This document shows, piece after piece, positions 1-11,649 of a stretch of DNA of 64,000 nt. Position 1 is the stretch's first letter. Each line of letters opens with the position of its first letter. The notes under the pieces were generated by a model. It was not told the origin of the DNA, did not search any database, and saw nothing but the letters and a program-made list of their open reading frames with translations. Position numbers and translations under genes: made by a program. The stretch comes from Okapia johnstoni (lineage: Eukaryota; Chordata; Mammalia; Artiodactyla; Giraffidae): contig CM044315.1 in NCBI GenBank assembly GCA_024291935.2, positions 73,018,385 through 73,082,384 on the forward strand, written 5' to 3'.

Positions 1-1518
1 ATTTTCCACAGTTTACTGTGATCCACACAGTCAAAGGCTTTAGCATAGTCATTAAAGCAGAAGTAGATGTTTTTCTGGAACTCTCTTGCTTTTTTGATGA
101 TCCAGCGGATGTTGGCAATTTGATCTCTGATTCCTCTGCCTTTTCTAAATCTAGCTTGAACATCTGGAAGTTCACAGTTCACGTATTGTTGAAGCCTGGC
201 TTGGAGAATTTTGAGCATTACTTTGCTGGCATGTAAGATGAGTACAATTGTGCAGTAGTTTGAACATTCTTTGGCATTGCTTTTCTTTGGGATTGGAATG
301 AAAACTGACCTTTACCAGTTGTGGCCACTGCTGTGTTTTCCAAATTTGCTGGCATATTGAGTGCAGCACTTTCACAGCATCATCTTTTAGGATTTGAAAT
401 AGCTCAACTGGAATTCCATCACCTCCACTAGCTTTGTTCATAGTGATGCTTCCTAAGGCCCACTTGACTTCACACTCCAGGATGTCTGGCTCTAGGTGAG
501 TGATCACACCATCGTGATTATCTGGGTCGTGAAGATCTTTTTTGTACAGTTCTTCTGTGTATTCTTGCCACCTCTTCTTAATATCTTCTGCTTCTGTTAG
601 GTCCCTACCATTTCTGTCCTTTATTGAGCCCATCTTTGCATGAAATGTTCCCTTGGTATCTGTAATTTTCTTGAAGAGATCTCTAGTCTTTCCCATTCTA
701 TTGTTTTCCTCTATTTCTTTGCACTGATCAGTGAGGAAGCCTTTCTTATCTCTCCTTGCTATTCTTTGGAACTCTGCATTCAAATGGGTATATCTTTCCT
801 TTTCTCCTTTGCTTTTCGTTTCTCTTCTTTTCACGCTATTTGTAAAGCCTCTTCAGACAGCCATTTTGCTTTTTTGCATTTCTTTTTCTTGGGGATGGTC
901 TTGATTCTTGTCTCCTGTACAATGTCACAAACCTACATCCATAGTTCATCAGGCACTCTATCAGATCTAGTCCCTTAAATCTATTTGTTACTTCCACTGT
1001 ATAATTGGAGAAGGCAATGGCACCCCACTCCAGTACTCTTGCCTGGAAAATCCCATGGATGGAGCAGCCTGGTAGGCTACAGTCCATGGGGTCGCTAAGA
1101 GTTGGACACGACTGAGTGACTTCACTTTCCCTTTTCACTTTCATGCATTGGAGAAGGAAATGGCAACCCACTCCAGTGTTCTTGCCTGGAGAATCCCAGG
1201 GACAGGGGAGCCTGGTGGGCTGCCGTCTATGGGGTCACACAGAGTCGGACACGACTGAGGTGACTTAGCACTGTATAATTGTATGGGATTTGAATTAGGT
1301 CATACCTGAATAGTCTAGTGGTTTTCCCTACTTTCTTCAATTTAAGTCTGAATTTGGCAATAAGGAGTTCATGATCTGAGCTACAGTCAGCTCCCAGTCT
1401 TGTTTTTGCTGACTGTATAGAGCTTCTCCGTCTTTGGCTGCAAAGAATATATCAATCTGATTTCGGTGTTGACCATCAGGTGATGTCCACGTGTAGAGTC
1501 TTCTCTTGTGTTGTAGAG
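1..1518 (-). mobile_element. BovB LINE (RTE clade), truncated at both sides of the view
   Basis: Reverse-strand reading gives the BovB segment from the endonuclease/RT linker (THLNAEFQRIARRDKKGF...) into the RT N-terminus (KASGGDGIPVELFQILKDDA), up to the FIDYAKAFDCVDH region at the window edge. Its 3' end lies left of the window; its 5' end stops near 1518. The frame is broken by substitutions and small indels. A BOV-A2 SINE is inserted in it. Confidence 0.9.
1008..1269 (+). mobile_element. BOV-A2 SINE nested in BovB
   Basis: Two Bov-A monomers joined by a tcactttcccttttcactttc linker, ending ggtgacttagc. Exact 12-bp target-site duplication actgtataattg at 996-1007 and 1270-1281, inside the BovB copy, so it is younger than that BovB. 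Confidence 0.93.
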
Positions 1519-1566
1519 TTAGGAGCAGTTAAATTAAAAACTAGGAATGTTCAGGCTTGTTCACTG

Positions 1567-1585
1567 TTTTTTTTTTTTTTTTTTT
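1567..1585. repeat. T homopolymer, 19 nt
   Basis: Uninterrupted T run just beyond the BovB fragment, followed by AT-rich unique sequence. Confidence 0.9.
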
Positions 1586-1729
1586 AATCTTCTTTGTTCT
1601 CAGGAAAGGCAAAGAGAAAAACCCATTCTTCTTTTTTTCCTTTTCATTGCAACATCTGTTCAAAATGTGGTTTTGAAACATACATATAAATGCTCACTGT
1701 AGTGAAGTGTGGAGGGAAAAGTAACCAGC

Positions 1730-1915
1730 CTACGCATTTGGAGACTGAAGGTTTTATCCTGCTTCTGCCACTAGTTTACTGTGTGACCTTGAGCATCTTA
1801 TTTCCTGTTTCTGGGTCTCAATTTGCCCTTTTGAAAAACAGTGGATTTGGATTAGCTGAGTGGTAAGATCTGTTCAGTTCTATCCCTCTGATTCCATGAT
1901 TTCAATTCACACAAT
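1730..1915 (-). repeat. MIR SINE relic
   Basis: Contains the MIR core pattern tgccactagtttactgtgtgacc...gagcatctta...tctgggtctcaatttgcc, diverged. Orientation uncertain. Confidence 0.6.
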
Positions 1916-2109
1916 TCCTGACTCATCACTCAGTGCCCACAGACCCTTGTACATGGCCCCGTTTTGGAGGAAATGTTGGTATGTATTAAATTTGAGTGAT
2001 GGATGCATCAGGGTGTATTATGTTATTTTCTCTACCTTTTTATTATATGCATCAAGATGGCCTCTTTTATTTTTAGGTGCTCAATAAATGTTTTTTGGAT
2101 TGGGATGAA

Positions 2110-3010
2110 TTGAAATCTTGCATCACTCAGCCTGGTTGCAGAGAAAGACCTACTTGACACTGAGAATAACTAACTTTGGTGTAATGACTTGTGATTCCAA
2201 TGTGTTTCCACAGCAAGTCTCTTGTGACTCTTACCCTCACTCCTAGCCTGAGAGGCAGCATCGTATTCAACTCCATTATACTGAAGAAGCTGACCACTTA
2301 TGTTTTCTTGCACACAATGAGCTGCGCCACATTTCCATGTCTTATTTTTTTAACTTGAAGATTATGTAACTTTTCTAAGCCATACAGGTCATAGGTGGCA
2401 GGTCCAATACTCAAACTTAGCCTTTAGAGTCAAAATCCTAATGCTCCCATTGTATCATCACCCAGTGGTGTTTTTGCAAAAGCTTGACATAGTTTCTCTT
2501 GGTATTTCCACCCTCAGTCACAATGTTGGTGAGAATTCTTTAGATTATGACAGCATAATGGTATGTGGTAACATAACCCAAGTCAGGAGCTTAGATAATA
2601 AAGGTTGATTTCCCACTCACATTTTATGCCAGTTCCAAGTCAGCTGCAACTCTGTCCATGTCATGCAACTCTGAGATCCAATCTGGGATGCCCAAGCCAC
2701 ACAAAGAAGTTCAGAGCTTCCACTGGCACTTGGAATACCCACATCCATTGTCCAAAGCAAGTTACATGATGAAATCTGATGTTGATGGATGAAGGAGATA
2801 CATTCCTCCCATAAGGAGGCACTGCAAGCCACTTGGCAGTGGGTGGGAATATAAAATCTTCTACGGGGGGACAGTGAACAGGCTGCCACCATCACTGAAC
2901 ATATGGTGGACCCTGGTGACATAGAGGTGGATAGGTTCCCTGCCCTCAAGGTGCTCATTGATCAGGGAAACAAAATAGTAGAGAGATAAGCTCAACATCC
3001 TGTGCCAGCC
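2110..3010. other. Unique intronic sequence, nothing recognised
   Basis: No repeat family, splice-flanked exon or RNA gene recognised. Short open frames on both strands have no visible motif. Confidence 0.6.
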
Positions 3011-3019
3011 CTTAGCTTG

Positions 3020-3440
3020 TTTACTGTCGTTCCTCACCCTTCTCTTGCTCTGTCTCTCTCTCTTAAAATTGCCCAAAGGCTGTGTTTCCCAGGCTCCTTT
3101 GATAGCAGCTTCTGGCTAGGTTTAGCCAAGGAGAGACACAGGCAAGTAACTGGAGCGTTGAAAAGGGGAAAAACCTGCATGTGTGTCTCCCATATCCCTT
3201 GGCTGACTCCTCCAGGAGGAGCTGCTCTTCTTCTCCGACTCCTGCTCCCATGGTTTTAACTTCCTTTGGTCCCATTAATAGTTTTTTTTCCCCCTGTTGA
3301 TAACTTCTGGGTTTCTTCACTATTCTATTTGGCCTCTTAGTTCTTCTGTCATCCATATAACCATTTCCCTCTGTTTAAATGTTGAAAATAGTTCTCATTT
3401 TCTTGAGGGAATCTGACTCAAACAATCATGTCTGGTGCCA
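3020..3440. repeat. Ancient interspersed repeat, family not named
   Basis: The block with gcttctggctaggtttagcc followed by agagacacaggcaagtaact resembles 29500-29560 (gcttctcgttagatttggct, then ggaggtgccaggagaagact), and both continue into a similar Pro/Leu-type GC-rich stretch. This suggests two diverged copies of one old mammalian repeat. I cannot name it confidently. Confidence 0.4.
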
Positions 3441-3764
3441 TGGGGGTCTAGGGGAGAGATACATTATATGTCCTGAGTTCTGAGTGGTGGAGATGGGGTG
3501 GGAAGAGAAAGGAAACGCTCTTTGGAATCAGGGATTCCACAGGTGAGCAATGAAGAGGATCAGGAGTAAGAGCTAAAGAGTAGTAGCATGAGTAACAGTA
3601 ACAAATAAGAAAGTGTTGTTTATGGAGCATGGTGTGAGTCAGGGAGATAAGGCTGGGGAAGGGGCAGAGGCTGAGCCATGCAGAATCTTGGGTGTTAACC
3701 TAATAAGGCGAAGGCTGGATATTGGATTAATTAGACCTCTGTGAGTGCTAGTAACACAAATCTA

Positions 3765-4247
3765 GACAAACCTAAACAGTGTATAGAAAAGCAAAGACAT
3801 CACTTTGCCAACAAAGGGCTGTATAGTCAAAGCTATGGCCTTTCCAGTAGTCATGTACAGATGTGAGAGTTGGACTGAATGCTGAGGAATTGATGCTTTC
3901 GAACTGTGGTGCTGGACAAGACTCTTGAGAGTCCTTTGGACACCAAGGAGATCAAATCAGTCAATCCTAAAGGAAATCAACCCTGAATACTCATTGGAAG
4001 GACTGATGCTGAAGCTGAAGCTCCAGTACTTTGGCCACCTGATGTGAAGAACTGACTCATTGGGAAAGACCCTGATGCTGGGAAGGATTGAAGGCAAAAG
4101 GAGAAGAGGACGGCAGAGGATGAGATGTTTGCATAGCATCACCAATTCAGCGGACGTGAACTTGGGCAAACTCTGGGACATGGTGAGAGACAGGGAAGCC
4201 TGGCATGCTGCAGTCATGGGATCACAAAGATTTGGACATGACTTAGC
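3765..4247 (+). mobile_element. BovB 3'-end fragment
   Basis: 5'-truncated BovB covering only the C-terminal part of the ORF and the tail; the readable part [18 protein letters not shown]... is at 4060-4269. The 11-bp target-site duplication acacaaatcta is at 3754-3764 and 4248-4258. Confidence 0.88.
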
Positions 4248-5304
4248 ACACAAATCTAATTCAAAATAGCTCAAGTTATAAGGACAGTGACATAGCATAA
4301 GCAAAACGGAAGAAATTTTGTTGGAAATGAGATGGTTAAGAAATTAAGAGCCAGGGTATTGGGGTGGATTGTGCACCTGAAAGCCTAAGTTCCTGAGAGT
4401 GAGTACATGCCTGGGTAGAAAGCAAGACAGAGAGTCACTTGCCAAAATCATCAGTGACTAGAGGGGCTTGAGTTGCAGATTGATATAATACAAGATGGAG
4501 ATGAGGAGGTACCAGAGCTGGCTAGAGAAGGGATTTGAATGTAAAAGTAGGGGAGAAATGTTCCGGGGGCAGTGTCAGGGTGAGGAGAGGCGAGTTTAGC
4601 TCATTGTGAGTTTCTGAAAAGAATTCTGAGGTCACATTCAGAAGCAGGCAATGTGGCCAGTCAGTGGAGCTTGTGGGGCTGCGACAGCTGCCTTTGGACA
4701 GGATGGGTAAACAGGAGCATTTTGGGGATGGGAATTTTCTCAGATTCAATTAAGAATTGGGCCCTGTTAAAGGCAGCAGAAATCCCATTGTTCTGAAGCC
4801 AATTAGAGGAAGGCAAGGACTGGGGGCTAGTCTGATTAATTGGTTGTCATCTTCCTGAGCTCTGTAGATTCTCAGCTCCTGAGACTCCTCACTAATGAAC
4901 CTGAGGAAAAGGTTACCATCTTGGCCTACTAATGAAGAGCCTTCCAGTAGTCGGACAGTAATTGGTTGGAGGTGCATTTGAGGTTGTTCTGATAGCAAGA
5001 GAGACCCATGAGCTGGCTAGGGTGATGCGCCGCTTATTTAATCAGAGTTCTCCTACCTTGGGCACCTTTGAGAGGACAGTGATGACATCTCCTTGGCATG
5101 ACATACACACTCTCTGTGTTTGGTTACTTACGGCCTCTTATCTCACCAATTTGAGCTTTCTGCTCTAATGATAAAAAACTGATATGGGCATTCTGGGATA
5201 TACCAGGGCTGTTTTCTGCCCCCTTATATGTGTTCATGCTGTTTCCTGGGCCTAGTGTTCTATATGTGTGTGTGTGCTCACACTTATACTCGCAACTATG
5301 TGTC

Positions 5305-5583
5305 TTTTTTTTCTTTTCTTTTTTTTAAGATTTATTTCTTTATTTTTGGCTGTGCTGGGTCTTCATTGCTGAACTGGATCTGCTCTTCATTGTGGTGCGT
5401 GGGCTTCTCATTGCCATGGCTTCTCTTTTTGCAGAGCACAGGCTCTAGAACGCTGGCTCAGTAGTTGTGGCCCATGGGCTTAGCTGTTCTGAGGCATGTG
5501 GAATCTTCCCAGACCAGGGATGGAACCCATGTCCCCTGCATTGGCAGGTGGATTATTAACCACTGGACCACCAGGGAAGCTCC
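5305..5583 (-). mobile_element. CHR-type (tRNA-derived) SINE, reverse orientation
   Basis: Poly-T at the left end (A tail on the reverse strand) and ccactggaccaccagggaagctccc at the right end (tRNA-derived head reversed), with the ctgtgctgggtcttcattgctg body typical of cetartiodactyl CHR SINEs. Confidence 0.85.
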
Positions 5584-5734
5584 CCCCTCACCACCACATA
5601 GTTTTATGTAGCTGATATATGCTTAGGAATCAGCTTTTCCAAGCAGCTTTCCTTGGGCCCCAGGCTTAGATAGGTGCCTCCTGTGCACCTGACAGTCCCC
5701 TTGCTACCTGCCTTTCCAACACTGTCTATATGTC

Positions 5735-5850
5735 TATCTTCCACACTAGACTAGGAGCTCCTCAACAGTGGGAACTGCATTTGATTCACATCAGTGTCCC
5801 CAGTGCCCAGCACAGGGTTTGTCCTGCTTGTTGAGATGAGTTCTCATGAC
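5735..5850 (-). repeat. L2 LINE 3'-end relic
   Basis: Pattern ctaggagctcctcaacagtgggaact...cagtgcccagcacagggttt is the diverged 3' part of L2. Confidence 0.6.
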
Positions 5851-6319
5851 CCTCACTATCCACAGCCCGCTAGCCACACCCTCCATGCTCATTCCTGTCC
5901 CCTTCATCCATCTGTCCATTCATTCAGTTAACACTCAGCAAGCCCTTCCTCCTCTGGCTAGTGCTGGAGCTCGGATAAATGACATGATCCCTGCTTGGGG
6001 AGCTCCTTGTCAGATGGACTTCCACTGTGCAGGGTAAGCTGTGCTGTGGCAGAAGAAGCACAGAGGATGAAGAAGCCATATCTAAGCTAAGGCCTAAAGC
6101 ATAAGTTCATTAGGTGACGAGTTTTGTTCGGTTCTGGCCTTAAAGTCTCTCCTCTCCACTAACTTTTGGAAGCTTATTCCCCATCTCCTCCCCTTCCATT
6201 CTCTCCCTCTGCTGGATTCCTGCACAGCCTCTAGTTTGCTCTACCTGGGTTATAGTGTGTTTGTCACTGTCCCAACTGACAGCAAGACAAGGGGGCATAA
6301 GCAATAAGAGCCCTGGCTT

Positions 6320-6560
6320 ATGCTCCATCCCTGAGCCTCAGTTTTCCGATCTGTAAATTACAAATGATAACCCTTGCCTTGCCCCACTCCCATCACAGTT
6401 GTTTTAAATTTGTATTTGTGAATAATTAAGGACTATGCACACGTGAGGGACTGACACTCTGATTGGTGTGTCTTTTCTCCATAATTAGATTTGCTCTTCT
6501 TTTGTCCCTGGCACTCAGTGCAAGACATGGCACAAAGTCAATGTTCAGTAAAGACCTGGT
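6320..6560 (-). repeat. MIR and L2 relics
   Basis: gagcctcagttttccgatctgtaaatt at about 6332 is a MIR core. ctggcactcagtgcaagacatggcac at about 6507 is L2-like. Both are short and diverged. Confidence 0.45.
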
Positions 6561-6714
6561 GTGTTGATCGGCCCTGAATGATGAAGAAAAAAGAGGCTTT
6601 CCTCCAAAGGCCCTAGGGAATGATGGAAGGGCAGGGAAGCTAGGACTCAGGTGGGCTGGGAAGATAAGAGAAAGGGAATTGCCATGGATTTCACATGCCA
6701 ATCACTTCACATAC

Positions 6715-6905
6715 TTTTGTGCATTTAAACCTTATTCCCACTCTGCTGCTGCTGCTAAGTTGCTCTATGAGGTAGGTCATATTTACCTATTCTACAGATG
6801 AAGAAACAGAGGCTGGGAGAAATTAGGCAACTTGCCTGAGGTCACACAGCTGGTAGCTGACAGAGACTGTGTTCAAATCCAGGCTTTCTGACTCCTGGGT
6901 TTCTT
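6715..6905 (+). repeat. MIR SINE relic with a 21-bp insertion
   Basis: Good MIR match (ctacagatgaagaaacagaggct...cttgcctgaggtcacacagctggtagc). At 6744-6764 it is interrupted by a stretch identical in pattern to the reversed BOV-A2 tail (gctgctgctgctaagttgct). Confidence 0.75.
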
Positions 6906-7599
6906 ACCCACTGCCCTCTTGTGCAGTGAGCATGTCCTCCCCTCGGTGCCAATTCCTCAGAAGGGATCAGTGCCCCTAGCCTTGATCTGTGTTCCCATCT
7001 TCATTCAAATTGATGATTTAAGCCTATTTACTTCTTTACCTATTTTCCCCTTTCCTAGGCAAGCAACATACACTGCCTACTTCCCTAAACAGTATCACTT
7101 GTAACAAACTGGTCAAAGGCCAGAAAGTCAATTTTTATGATATTCATCATGGATAGGCTACCTGCTGAAGAGTCTCTAAAGCCAGCTGAGTTTCAACAGT
7201 CTGTGGATAACTAGCCAGCGGTCACTTCCTTCTTTATCTCGTCCTCAATTAACAGGCACTTCTACAGCTTGCCTTTCTCAGGTCGGGAAGTGGGCCCCAG
7301 AAGAGGCTGTCCACCAGAGGTGAGCCAGTGTAATTGTGAGTGCCTTCAGGCTGGGATGGCCTGGGGAGAGGAGCCCTGTTTGTGCCTGGGGGCTTCAGCC
7401 CTCTCTGTGGACAATGAGATATTAGGGAGAAAGAGGGAGGAGGAAAAAGACCCCCCCTCCTGTGTGTGTGAGAAGATGATAAAAGAGGGAGAAAGCGGTG
7501 AAGTGGAGGTAAAAGGAGCAGATGAAAGAAGAGCAGAAAGAAGCTGTCATTGTAACAAGCAACTTTGTACAGCAATTTATCCATGGTCTGGCTTCATCC

Positions 7600-7740
7600 T
7601 CCCAACTGCTCTCGGCAGGAAGATGCTGTGATGATTCCTATTTGACAAATGAGGAGTCTGAGGCTCAGAGAGGGTAAGTGATTCAGAAAGATAAAGTGAC
7701 TTGCCCGGATTCAGATACTGTGGTAGTCAGATAAATGCAA
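7600..7740 (+). repeat. MIR SINE relic
   Basis: cctatttgacaaatgaggagtctgaggct...gtgacttgcccggattcagata is a MIR core. Confidence 0.6.
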
Positions 7741-7894
7741 AGGAGGCCAAAGAGACTTGTAAAGTAAGAAAAAGATATGAGCAGAAAGAAAGAAAACAGG
7801 AAAGTGAAAGGGAGAAAGATGAAGAAGTGAGAGGCAGGCTGTGTATGGATGTGGAAGCCAGCCAAACCCAGATCTAAACCCAATTTCCACTAAC

Positions 7895-8065
7895 ACAATC
7901 ACATGGCCTTGTGTGAGTTATGTAATCTCTTGGAGCCTTCATTTTTCTTTTATAAATTGGAGATGATTATATTTACCTCACAGGCTATTATGAGGATTAA
8001 GTAAGACAATATTTGTAAAGCTCCTAGCATAGCATCTGGCATACAGTAGGTACTCAACAAATATT
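7895..8065 (-). repeat. MIR SINE relic
   Basis: tgtgagttatgtaatctcttggagcctt, then tataaattggagatgat, ggattaagtaagacaat and ctggcatacagtaggtactcaacaaata: near full-length reversed MIR. Confidence 0.7.
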
Positions 8066-8689
8066 AAGGATCCCAAGGAATATGAGGAACATAAGAGAAA
8101 AATAAAGAGCTAAAATGGGTAAAAGCAAAGAGGGAAGTTTTTGAGAAGAAATAAAAGATGGACTTGGAAGGAAGGGAAAGAGGAAGGTGGACGGACAAAA
8201 GAGGAGGAAATAGGCTGGTGCAGGGACAAAATAGAGAAAGCAGGTTCACGCGTCAAAGGACTGCCACCAACCTGGCTAGGACTCCTCAGTTGGGAAGCGG
8301 CCGCTTTGTCTGAATCAGGAGGGCCTTTCTCTCGTCTCCTGGGACAACCAGGTTCTGTTCATTGTCACAGGAAGTATCTTTAAGTGTCTTACGGTGCAAA
8401 ACACACAAGAAAAGTCTCACACTTCAGATGCAGTTTTTCCTGGGCCATTTGTCAGGATCTTGTGAGGCAGGAGAGATCCAGAGGTGGGGATTGAGGGAGG
8501 AGAAAGCCCTGAGAGGGGAGATAAGCCAGTGTGTCTGTGGGTAGAAAGAGCAAACGAAGCTTTACTTACTTGGTGAAGATCTTGGGGTGCCTTCCAGAGT
8601 CTAGACTAGAGCCAGCCAGGCTGGGGTAAGTGGCGGGCCAGGGGAAAGAGGAGCAAAAGCACTGGTCAAAAAGGACAAGCTTAGGCTTC

Positions 8690-8850
8690 TTATACTGATG
8701 ACCTTGGGCAGGTCAGCTTTTTTCTCGGAGCCACAGAGAGGGTATTAGTGAAATGGAGAGAGTCTGCCTGGGCCCTCCATCCCCCAGGGGCGACATGAGG
8801 ATCAAATGAAATAAGGCATTCAGTCAATCCTTTGGAAACGGAAGTGTTGC
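8690..8850 (-). repeat. MIR SINE relic
   Basis: tgatgaccttgggcaggtcagc, then gaggatcaaatgaaataagg. Diverged. Confidence 0.55.
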
Positions 8851-8924
8851 ATATACATAGTCATGTAATCACTCTCAAATAACCTCTAATTATTATTCCC
8901 ACGCCGTCTCACCCCATCAGGTAC

Positions 8925-9130
8925 AGGAGTGTACACTTTACCTGGATTCTCTTGTTTAATCCTTGAAATAAATCTATGAGATAGGTAAGATTACCCCAAT
9001 TTACAAACCAGGGAATTGATTCATAAAGAAAATAGGTGACTTGCTGGGGATTACACAGCTGGTCAATGATTGAGCCAGGATCAATCTGACTCAGGATCCT
9101 GGGTCACTGAACCATCTCCTTCAAGCAGAA
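8925..9130 (+). repeat. MIR SINE relic
   Basis: atcctcgaaat-like stretch (aatccttgaaataaatctatgagataggtaagatta), then ggtgacttgctggggattacacagctggt: MIR core in forward orientation. Confidence 0.65.
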
Positions 9131-9254
9131 ACCTCCTTGAAGCAGCAAGCCCTCCTTGCTTCAAAGCCTGAGCTCTGGCTATATTAATGCAGAGTGTTCT
9201 ATCAAGGGGGCATGAAAGGGAAGGGAAAAATCCTTACTGCTATCTCTCTTCTCT

Positions 9255-9694
9255 TTTTAAAAATTTTATTGGAGTATAGTTGCTTTACAATAATGTGTTA
9301 GTTTACACTGTACAGCAAAGTGAATCAGCTATATACATATACATGTATTCGGGCTTCTCTGATGGCTCAGACAGTAAAGAATCTGCCTGCAATGCAGGAG
9401 ACCCAGGTTCGATCCCTGGGTCGGGAAGATCCCCTGGAGAAGAGAATGGCTACCCATTCCAGTATTTTTGCCTGGAGAATCTCAGGGATGGAAGAGCCCA
9501 GCGGGCTATAGTCCATGGGGTTGCAAAGAGTCAGACATGACTGAGTGACTAACACACACACACATGTAGCTCCTCTTTTTTGGATTTCCTTCCCATTTAG
9601 GTCACCACAGAGCATTCAGTAGAGTTCTCTGTGCTATACAGTAGCTACTCATTAATTATCTATTTTATACATAATATATGTCAATCCAAATCTC
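9255..9694 (-). mobile_element. L1 LINE 3'-terminal fragment, split by a SINE
   Basis: Reverse-orientation L1 3' sequence (ttattggagtatagttgctttacaat...gtacagcaaagtgaatcagct, then gagttctctgtgctatacagta...tctattttatacata) on both sides of a Bov-tA copy. Parallel copies of this segment occur at 22220-22400 and 32680-33140. Homology continues to about 9694, 15 nt before the RAB3B exon. Confidence 0.8.
9351..9561 (+). mobile_element. Bov-tA SINE
   Basis: tRNA-like head (gggcttctctgatggctcag...ggttcgatccctgggtcggg), Bov-A body, and (CA) tail. Short target duplication acatgta at 9341-9347 and 9562-9568, within L1. The preserved B-box-like ggttcgatcc is the SINE promoter relic. Confidence 0.92.
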
Positions 9695-9708
9695 TCTTCT
9701 GTCTTCAG

Positions 9709-9896
9709 GGTTTGACTTCTTTGAAGCCAGTGCCAAGGAGAACATCAGCGTGAGGCAGGCCTTCGAGCGCCTGGTGGATGCCATTTGTGACAAGATGTCT
9801 GATACGCTGGACACAGACCCCTCCTTGCTGGGCACCTCCAAGAACACCCGTCTCTCAGACACCCCGCCTTTGCTGCAGCAGAACTGCTCGTGCTAG
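9709..9896 (+). CDS. RAB3B: RAB3B, last coding exon (C-terminal 61 residues)
   Basis: Rab3-family small GTPase that cycles between secretory or synaptic vesicle membranes and cytosol and controls regulated exocytosis. The exon opens after a tctctcttctgtcttcag acceptor; the glycine codon before Phe159 is split (one base upstream, GG here). It encodes residues 159-219 of the usual 219. EASAKENI near its start is the G5 (SAK) guanine-contact box. The helix alpha5 segment ([15 protein letters not shown]) follows, then the hypervariable tail. The end, Asn-Cys-Ser-Cys, is a CXC motif for double geranylgeranylation, needed for membrane insertion. The tail [19 protein letters not shown] identifies RAB3B rather than RAB3A, C or D (recalled family knowledge). 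Stop TAG is at 9894-9896. The G1-G4 boxes must be in exons left of the window. The frame is clean and the exon looks functional. Confidence 0.95.
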
Positions 9897-11220
9897 GCAA
9901 GGCCCACCATCCCGATCTCCCTTCATTGTGACCCTATTCCCACTCTGCTTCCCTGTTACACTCTGTCCACCCCAAGCTGAGTTGCTGCTGTTCCTTGCCT
10001 GCAGTGGAGGTGGAAGCATGGCCCTGGGGTTCTCTACAGGTGGCCCCACTCACAGACACTCAGCACTAGACTAACTAGGTCACAATGTGGGCGGAGATTC
10101 GTTTTACGAAAGTTGACTCCACTTTACGAAGGCAATTCACTACAGGGACTTGGAAAAGCAAGTCTCTTCTCTGCCTTTAAAATAAGATTCCCTCCCTCGA
10201 CCAAAATTTGACACACCCATGCACACTTTTCAGAGCCTGGCTAACTGTGTAAAGTGAGACACACCTGCATAGCTAATCTTTTGGGAAAAAAAAGAAAAAG
10301 AAAACCTCTCCTTACACAGCCTGCTTGTTTCATATCAGGCTCCCTGTGGGGCTTCCTCTCACCACTAGACAAGCCTTGTTTCTCAAAGCCCTCGTCTGTT
10401 ACCACGGATGCCCAGAGGGCTTGGGCAGTTGCTGTGGTGACAGGCCAGAGCTAATCTCCAGAGAGCTCAGCCTCTCTAAATGATGCTGAAAGAGCAAAGG
10501 CTGAGTCAGGAAACACACTTAAAAGAAAAAGATTATCCCCTGAAAAATGTCAAAGGTTCCTGCTATATGGAAGAGCAAATGCATGAGCTCAAGGAAGACA
10601 AAAAGAGAAACACAGGCAAAATCAAGAAATAGGTCACAAATGTCTGATTTTGCTGCTTTCCAGTGGGTTCTCCACTGTGGGAACTCCATGACATTGGTCG
10701 TAGGCTCCCAGAATATAAAAAATTTACAGTTGGTGGGATCCCAAATTTTACCAAGTCTCACTAGCCAATTCCAATCTTCATATCTCTGACAAGTGGCTAT
10801 CAAACCTCACAGCCAAATCTCTTCTAAAGCATACTTCCTAGGCAGGGATGGGAGCTCAGTTTCCACACCATCTTTGGGTAGCTCTCATAATCAGAAAGTT
10901 TTCCTTGCTTTAAGCTGAAATCTGCCTCCTGGAAATTGTTCTTCCTCTTCCCACCCCATCTGTAGCATCTCTGTTGTCAGAGACTTCACAGTCTCTGCTC
11001 CCTCTGCCATGTGACCCCCTTAGATTTGAGAACAGATACCATGACCCCTGGAATCTGCCCTTTCTCTAAGTCAATAGTTCTCATCTCATCTGCCATTCGT
11101 CTTAGGGTCCTCTCCCCATCCTGCTCTTTCCTTCAACCTGTCTTTCTATCACTCTTGAGTAGTCCGGCTGAGAAATCTGATTCAAAGCAGAATAAATCTA
11201 AGTGGGCACAACCCTGAAAA
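9897..11220 (+). other. RAB3B: RAB3B 3' UTR, proximal part (extent uncertain)
   Basis: Sequence after the TAG is non-coding and free of recognisable repeats up to about 11640, as expected of a 3' UTR. An AATAAA hexamer at 11191-11196 is a possible proximal polyadenylation signal, but a strong GU/U-rich element just after it is not evident. A second AATAAA lies at 13126-13131. I recall the human transcript having a multi-kilobase 3' UTR, so the true end may be well beyond this interval. Confidence 0.5.
11191..11196 (+). terminator. Candidate polyadenylation signal (AATAAA), RAB3B
   Basis: Canonical hexamer 1.3 kb after the RAB3B stop codon in repeat-free sequence. Downstream U/GU-rich support is weak, so it may be a minor or unused site. 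Confidence 0.25.
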
Positions 11221-11649
11221 AAAATTGGGAAAAGTGAACTCAGAGGTCCCTCATTCTCCTGAGAGTGAAACTTTGGTTTCTACCCAAGAGCTGATGTGAA
11301 ACTACTACTTCATTAAACACCTGAAGAAAACAAAACCAGAAAAACCCTCTGGTACTGGAAACGAACCTAATGCATTAGCTCATGGTTCTAGCTTGTTTGG
11401 ATACAGGCATATGTTTGGTTTTTTACTGAAACAATGACGTGGAGCTAGCAATGATTCCTGAAAATCTTTCGTCCAGCCCTGGCCTGAATCCCCAGTTTCC
11501 TTCTGTACTAACATGCTGCTTGAGAAGTCAGTGGAGGAGGTGGGAGATCTCTCCCACATCTTCTCTCCATTCTGAACACAGCTTATTGTCCTAGGAAAGT
11601 GCATTAAAGAACCCTTCAGGGTCAGCTCTGTGGAGAGGTTGCCTTCTGT

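Larger units (their letters stand above)
1..9708 (+). other. RAB3B: RAB3B last intron (3' part)
   Basis: Everything left of the terminal exon is read as the final RAB3B intron because the exon starts at an AG acceptor in mid-protein. It holds a BovB fragment with a nested SINE, several MIR/L2 relics, one CHR SINE, and an L1/Bov-tA nest at the 3' end. No other coding exon with splice signals was recognised; open frames here are short and lack family resemblance apart from BovB. Confidence 0.85.

Noticed and set aside
7269..7631. 120-codon + frame in the RAB3B intron
   Set aside because: No known domain; low-complexity GA-rich sequence ending in a MIR. Chance frame.
9351..9440. tRNA-like heads with A/B-box pattern in Bov-tA SINEs, considered as tRNA genes
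   Set aside because: They lack a complete cloverleaf and continue into the Bov-A body; they are SINE promoters.
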